A DNA stretch of 64,000 nt from Sphingobacteriales bacterium 44-15. Lineage in GTDB: Bacteria; Bacteroidota; Bacteroidia; Chitinophagales; Chitinophagaceae. A model generated the notes under the pieces. That model was not told the DNA's origin. It did no database searches and saw nothing but the letters and a program-made list of their open reading frames with translations. The position numbers were made by a program, and so were the translations under genes. Each line of letters begins with the position of its first letter. The first letter of the stretch is position 1. The DNA lies in contig MKWG01000011.1 in the NCBI GenBank assembly GCA_001899685.1, forward strand, positions 499,271 to 563,270. Direction: 5' to 3'. Positions 61,379 to 64,000 of the stretch are shown piece by piece.

Positions 61379-61380
61379 CA

Positions 61381-61405
61381 AAAAAAATCCCGCAATTCTG
61401 CGGGA
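61381..61405 (-). terminator. Rho-independent terminator between convergent genes
   Basis: On the minus strand TCCCGCA pairs with TGCGGGA across GAAT and is followed by eight T. It lies between the nuclease-like gene and the small secreted-protein gene, and mainly serves the latter. Confidence 0.75.
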
Positions 61406-61425
61406 CTTCCTGTAACAAAATATGG

Positions 61426-61782
61426 CTAATGCCTGTGAAAATCATTGTTAGCATAATCTGGTATTCTTTTCTTATTCCTTCCATCAAAACCGGCATATAT
61501 TGCATTGATCTCTTCCTTCCTGTTCAATTCAAACTGACGGATCATTTTCCTCTTTTCTGCATTTCTTAATACCCGGCTGTGCCTGATATCATAGATCCGT
61601 GCATCATAACGCATATTGATCTTAGCTATCATTTCATCACGATCATGGATAGTAATTTTTTTTACAGGACGGCTATTGCCGCGTATATCCCTGTAATATG
61701 GATTGGGACCGACGGGAGCATGCTGCGCAAAAACAAAAGAAACCAGCATTATGGAAACCGCAAGTGTAAAAACCTTTTTCAT
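61426..61782 (-). CDS. Small basic secreted protein of unknown function
   Basis: A 118-residue protein with a signal peptide (MKKVFTLAVSIMLVSFVFAQ) and a basic, Arg/Lys/Asn-rich mature part (RDEMIAKINMRYDARIYDIR, KRKMIRQFELNRKEEI) that is probably helical. No family with a known role was recognised. It stands alone with a terminator downstream. Confidence 0.65.
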   Translation of the reverse strand: MKKVFTLAVSIMLVSFVFAQHAPVGPNPYYRDIRGNSRPVKKITIHDRDEMIAKINMRYDARIYDIRHSRVLRNAEKRKMIRQFELNRKEEINAIYAGFDGRNKKRIPDYANNDFHRH

Positions 61783-61982
61783 AATCGTACTTTTAAAAAG
61801 TGAATAATTGCCGTGTATGATTATTTTAGAGCTCTGGCGTTTACCAAAGCTTTGTTAATTACAAAAAGGCTACGCTATTCCCACTCCACTGCGGGAAAAG
61901 TACAGCAGCATAAAAATTTTAGAAAATATTATCCGCAAAATAAATACCTGCTCCTATATTTGCAATCAAATACTTGCATAAT

Positions 61983-62351
61983 ATGGAAGCGCGCAGAGAT
62001 GTTTTCCAGGCGATAGCCGACCCTACAAGACGGGCAATAATAGGAATGACCGCCAGCCAGCCGGTCAATGTAAATAAGATTGCAGAGCACTTTGATATCA
62101 GCCGCCAGGCCATTTCACTGCACCTTAAAATTCTTTCTGAATGTGGTTTGCTAAGCATCCGGCAAACAGGCAGGGAGCGTTTATGTAAAGCAAAGCTGGA
62201 AAAATTAGACGAAGTGCATAAGTGGGTCGGGCAATACCGTCAGTTATGGACAGGAAGGCTGAATGCGCTCAGGAGTTTCATTGAGCAGGATGAATTGCAG
62301 GCAAAGAAAATAACTAAAAAAGAAACCAGGAAGATCAAACCTAAAAAGTAA
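61983..62351 (+). CDS. ArsR/SmtB-family transcriptional repressor
   Basis: A 122-residue winged-helix protein from ATG 61983 (MEARRDVFQAIADPTRRAII). The DNA-recognition helix is NKIAEHFDISRQAISLHLKIL. No metal-binding Cys cluster like that of classic ArsR is visible; it resembles the SdpR-type group. A Lys-rich tail ends the protein. It is coupled to the AHSA1 gene three bases downstream, a common repressor/target arrangement. Confidence 0.9.
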   Translation: MEARRDVFQAIADPTRRAIIGMTASQPVNVNKIAEHFDISRQAISLHLKILSECGLLSIRQTGRERLCKAKLEKLDEVHKWVGQYRQLWTGRLNALRSFIEQDELQAKKITKKETRKIKPKK

Positions 62352-62354
62352 AAA

Positions 62355-62891
62355 ATGAAAGATCCTGCAAATGAAAATGAGGTTTTCATAGAAGAGACCT
62401 TCAACGCCGGTATTGACAGCGTCTTTAACGCATGGACAGATCCCGACAAATTAATGAAATGGTATGCCCCTGATGGCTGCACTATTCAATTTAAAAAACT
62501 TGAAATTAAAAATGGCGGTAAGTTTCATTCCTGTATTTCCAATCCTCAATACGGGGATTGCTGGTGTATAGGCGAATACAGGGAAATTGTCCCCAACACA
62601 AAAATCGTTTTTACGCTCATCAACGCAGATGAGAACGGTAATCCGGTCAATCCTGCTGAAATCGGGATGGATCCTGACTGGCCGGGCGGGACACTTGTAA
62701 CCATTATACTTACAGAAGAAAAGGGAAAAACAAAACTGCAGTTGCACCAGACCGTTGCGCGGGAATTAGCCCGAAAAACAGGCGCATATACGGGCTGGAT
62801 TCAGATGTTGAGCAATATGCAAAAGCTCCTCGAACAAAACGACAGGAAGCTTATCAATAAAGAAAATACCAGGCGTGGTAATGGTATTTAA
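62355..62891 (+). CDS. SRPBCC/AHSA1-domain protein
   Basis: A 178-residue START-like fold protein of the AHSA1 group: FIEETFNAGIDSVFNAWTDPDKLMKWYAP, IGEYREIVPNTKIVFT, GTLVTIILTEEKGKTKLQLHQ and GWIQMLSNMQKLLEQ are characteristic. The fold binds hydrophobic ligands; the ligand is unknown. It lies directly behind the ArsR gene, which probably regulates it. Confidence 0.9.
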   Translation: MKDPANENEVFIEETFNAGIDSVFNAWTDPDKLMKWYAPDGCTIQFKKLEIKNGGKFHSCISNPQYGDCWCIGEYREIVPNTKIVFTLINADENGNPVNPAEIGMDPDWPGGTLVTIILTEEKGKTKLQLHQTVARELARKTGAYTGWIQMLSNMQKLLEQNDRKLINKENTRRGNGI

Positions 62892-62917
62892 TTGTACTAT
62901 ATACTTTCAGACAAAAT

Positions 62918-63817
62918 ATGAATAATCAGTCGAAAGGAATGCTTATGGCACTGATAGCTGCCACTCTATGGGGCGTATCAGGGACCTGTGGCCAATTTTT
63001 GTTCCAGCAAAGGGGAGTAAGTGTGGAATGGCTGATGTCGGTGCGTATGCTCGGCGCCGGGACGTTATTGCTGATCACGGCTTTGCTACGAAAAGATGAT
63101 CATGTTTGGGCTATCTGGCACAACAAAGAAGACCGCAGGAAGATCCTTGTATTCGGCATTTTCGGAATGCTGGCTGTACAGTATACTTACTTTGCTGCGA
63201 TCAAGCATTCTAATGCTGCCATGGCCACTATCCTTCAGTTTTCGGCGCCGGTGCTTATTGCGGTTTATCTCGCAGTGCGGTACAATCAAAGGCTTAGCAG
63301 GTTGGGTTATGTAGCCATTTTACTGGCAATACTGGGCACATTCATACTGGCAACCCATGGTAATATTCACAAGCTTAACATAACACCGATGGCATTTGCA
63401 TTAGGCATAGCGTCGGCAGTCAGCCTGGCATTTTATACGCTCATGCCCGGAACATTGCTCAAAAAGTACAGTTCACTGAGTGTGGTCGGCTGGGGATTGT
63501 TTATTGGTGGTGTTACGATCTCGCTTGTCAAAGCACCCTGGAATGCCGACGGCAACTGGGATGGCTACGCTTATGCCAGTTGTGTCTTTATAGTGATATT
63601 CGGAACCCTGATACCTTTCTATTTATACCTCCGGGCGGTGCAGAGCATCGGTGGTCAGAAGGCAAGCCTGTTAACATCAGCAGAACCTCTTTCAGCTACT
63701 TTGGTAGCGGTGTTATGGCTGGGCGTTTCATTTCAGTTTATGGATTGGCTGGGTGCACTGCTCATTATTGCAACTGTTTTTTTGCTGTCTGCCGGGAAAC
63801 TGTCACGGGAAGGTTAA
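62918..63817 (+). CDS. EamA/DMT-superfamily transporter
   Basis: A 299-residue inner-membrane protein with about ten helices formed by two EamA repeats, including GMLMALIAATLWGVSGT near the start and GTLIPFYLYLRAVQSIGGQKASL...LVAVLWLG in the second half. The family exports metabolites or amino acids; the substrate is unknown. It follows the AHSA1 gene by 26 bases, so the ArsR repressor may control it too. Confidence 0.9.
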   Translation: MNNQSKGMLMALIAATLWGVSGTCGQFLFQQRGVSVEWLMSVRMLGAGTLLLITALLRKDDHVWAIWHNKEDRRKILVFGIFGMLAVQYTYFAAIKHSNAAMATILQFSAPVLIAVYLAVRYNQRLSRLGYVAILLAILGTFILATHGNIHKLNITPMAFALGIASAVSLAFYTLMPGTLLKKYSSLSVVGWGLFIGGVTISLVKAPWNADGNWDGYAYASCVFIVIFGTLIPFYLYLRAVQSIGGQKASLLTSAEPLSATLVAVLWLGVSFQFMDWLGALLIIATVFLLSAGKLSREG

Positions 63818-63865
63818 AAAAGCATAAGGTCAGGATATAAGAAGGTTAATAAATGCAGGCAGCAT

Positions 63866-63904
63866 AAAAAAAGGGATAAAGCCAGACTTTTACTGCTTTA
63901 TCCC
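63866..63904 (-). terminator. Rho-independent terminator of a gene beyond the right edge
   Basis: On the minus strand GGGATAAAGC pairs with GCTTTATCCC across a 12-base loop and is followed by a run of seven T. It would end a transcript entering from beyond position 64000. The DNA from 63905 to 64000 shows one short open frame tail but no recognisable gene. Confidence 0.65.
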
Positions 63905-64000
63905 ATAAGTGAACCCTGTGGTACAAAACTCGAACCACTTTTTAGCGGATTTAAAGCTGTTGTGCGAACTTTAAATAAAAAATACACTCAAAATACTACA

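Noticed and set aside
1..64000. CRISPR array, prophage or plasmid backbone
   Set aside because: No regularly spaced direct repeats with unique spacers, no cas, capsid, terminase or replication-initiator genes were recognised.
63905..64000. A possible coding tail on the minus strand entering from the right edge
   Set aside because: Two short frames are open for 20-30 codons, but too little is inside the window to recognise a product; only the terminator beside it is reported.

Overview
The window looks like chromosomal DNA of a Bacteroidota bacterium, most likely of the Chitinophagaceae/Sphingobacteriia kind. Pointers are a type IX secretion block (a CHU_C/gliding-type sorting domain, a PorP/SprF protein and an OmpA/TPR protein), TonB receptors with an N-terminal carboxypeptidase-regulatory-like domain, a NagB fused to a PIG-L deacetylase domain, a lipoprotein with propeller, HEAT and cytochrome c domains, several non-ATG starts and weak Shine-Dalgarno signals. 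No phage, plasmid, rRNA or CRISPR locus is visible. Most of the window is ordinary chromosome, with one tRNA-Arg(ACG).

Layout. 0-12.7 kb: a 5'-truncated citrulline-utilisation-type hydrolase, acetyl-CoA acetyltransferase, a propeller/HEAT/cytochrome lipoprotein coupled to a Tat-exported sugar isomerase, a DUF2130 and MtfA pair, a TlpA-like thioredoxin and diaminopimelate decarboxylase. 12.7-17.5 kb: a gene-poor stretch, an AraC regulator, ccmC-ccmD, an alpha/beta hydrolase and a dead TonB-receptor tail. 17.5-32.2 kb: the accessory part. It holds a MacB-type permease, a TonB receptor, a lipid A remodelling island (PAP2 phosphatase plus EptA/MCR-type phosphoethanolamine transferase), two divergent paralogous two-component systems, a second PAP2 phosphatase, and a Fic protein whose catalytic His is replaced by Gln. 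32.5-39.4 kb: an RND efflux operon (TolC, adaptor, pump, beta-propeller) and a PepSY-like protein. 39.4-40 kb: an integrase relic, tRNA-Arg and a 25-bp duplicate of its anticodon arm, which read as an old integration scar. 40-47 kb: NagB-PIG-L, EVE, RibH, TPR protein, PdhA, RecF, DUF721 and CBS proteins. 47.3-51.2 kb: the type IX secretion operon. 51.2-58.5 kb: Dabb protein, FlaA1-type nucleotide-sugar dehydratase, rhodanese, PASTA protein, Ddl, a small lipoprotein, a ferredoxin and a LuxC-type acyl-CoA reductase. 59-64 kb: HtrA, a nuclease-fold-like protein, a small secreted protein, an ArsR/AHSA1 pair and an EamA transporter.

The most coherent candidate system is the 22.3-30.8 kb island. 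A near-identical 17-bp box lies upstream of both the first response regulator and the PAP2-eptA operon, and a weaker match lies upstream of the TonB receptor. This suggests a PmrAB-like regulon that changes lipid A charge. A second theme is intergenic: a dispersed, self-complementary repeat built from GTGAAA/GTGAGA and its complement sits at gene 3' ends throughout the window. Function calls rest on motif recognition by eye; no database search was run.
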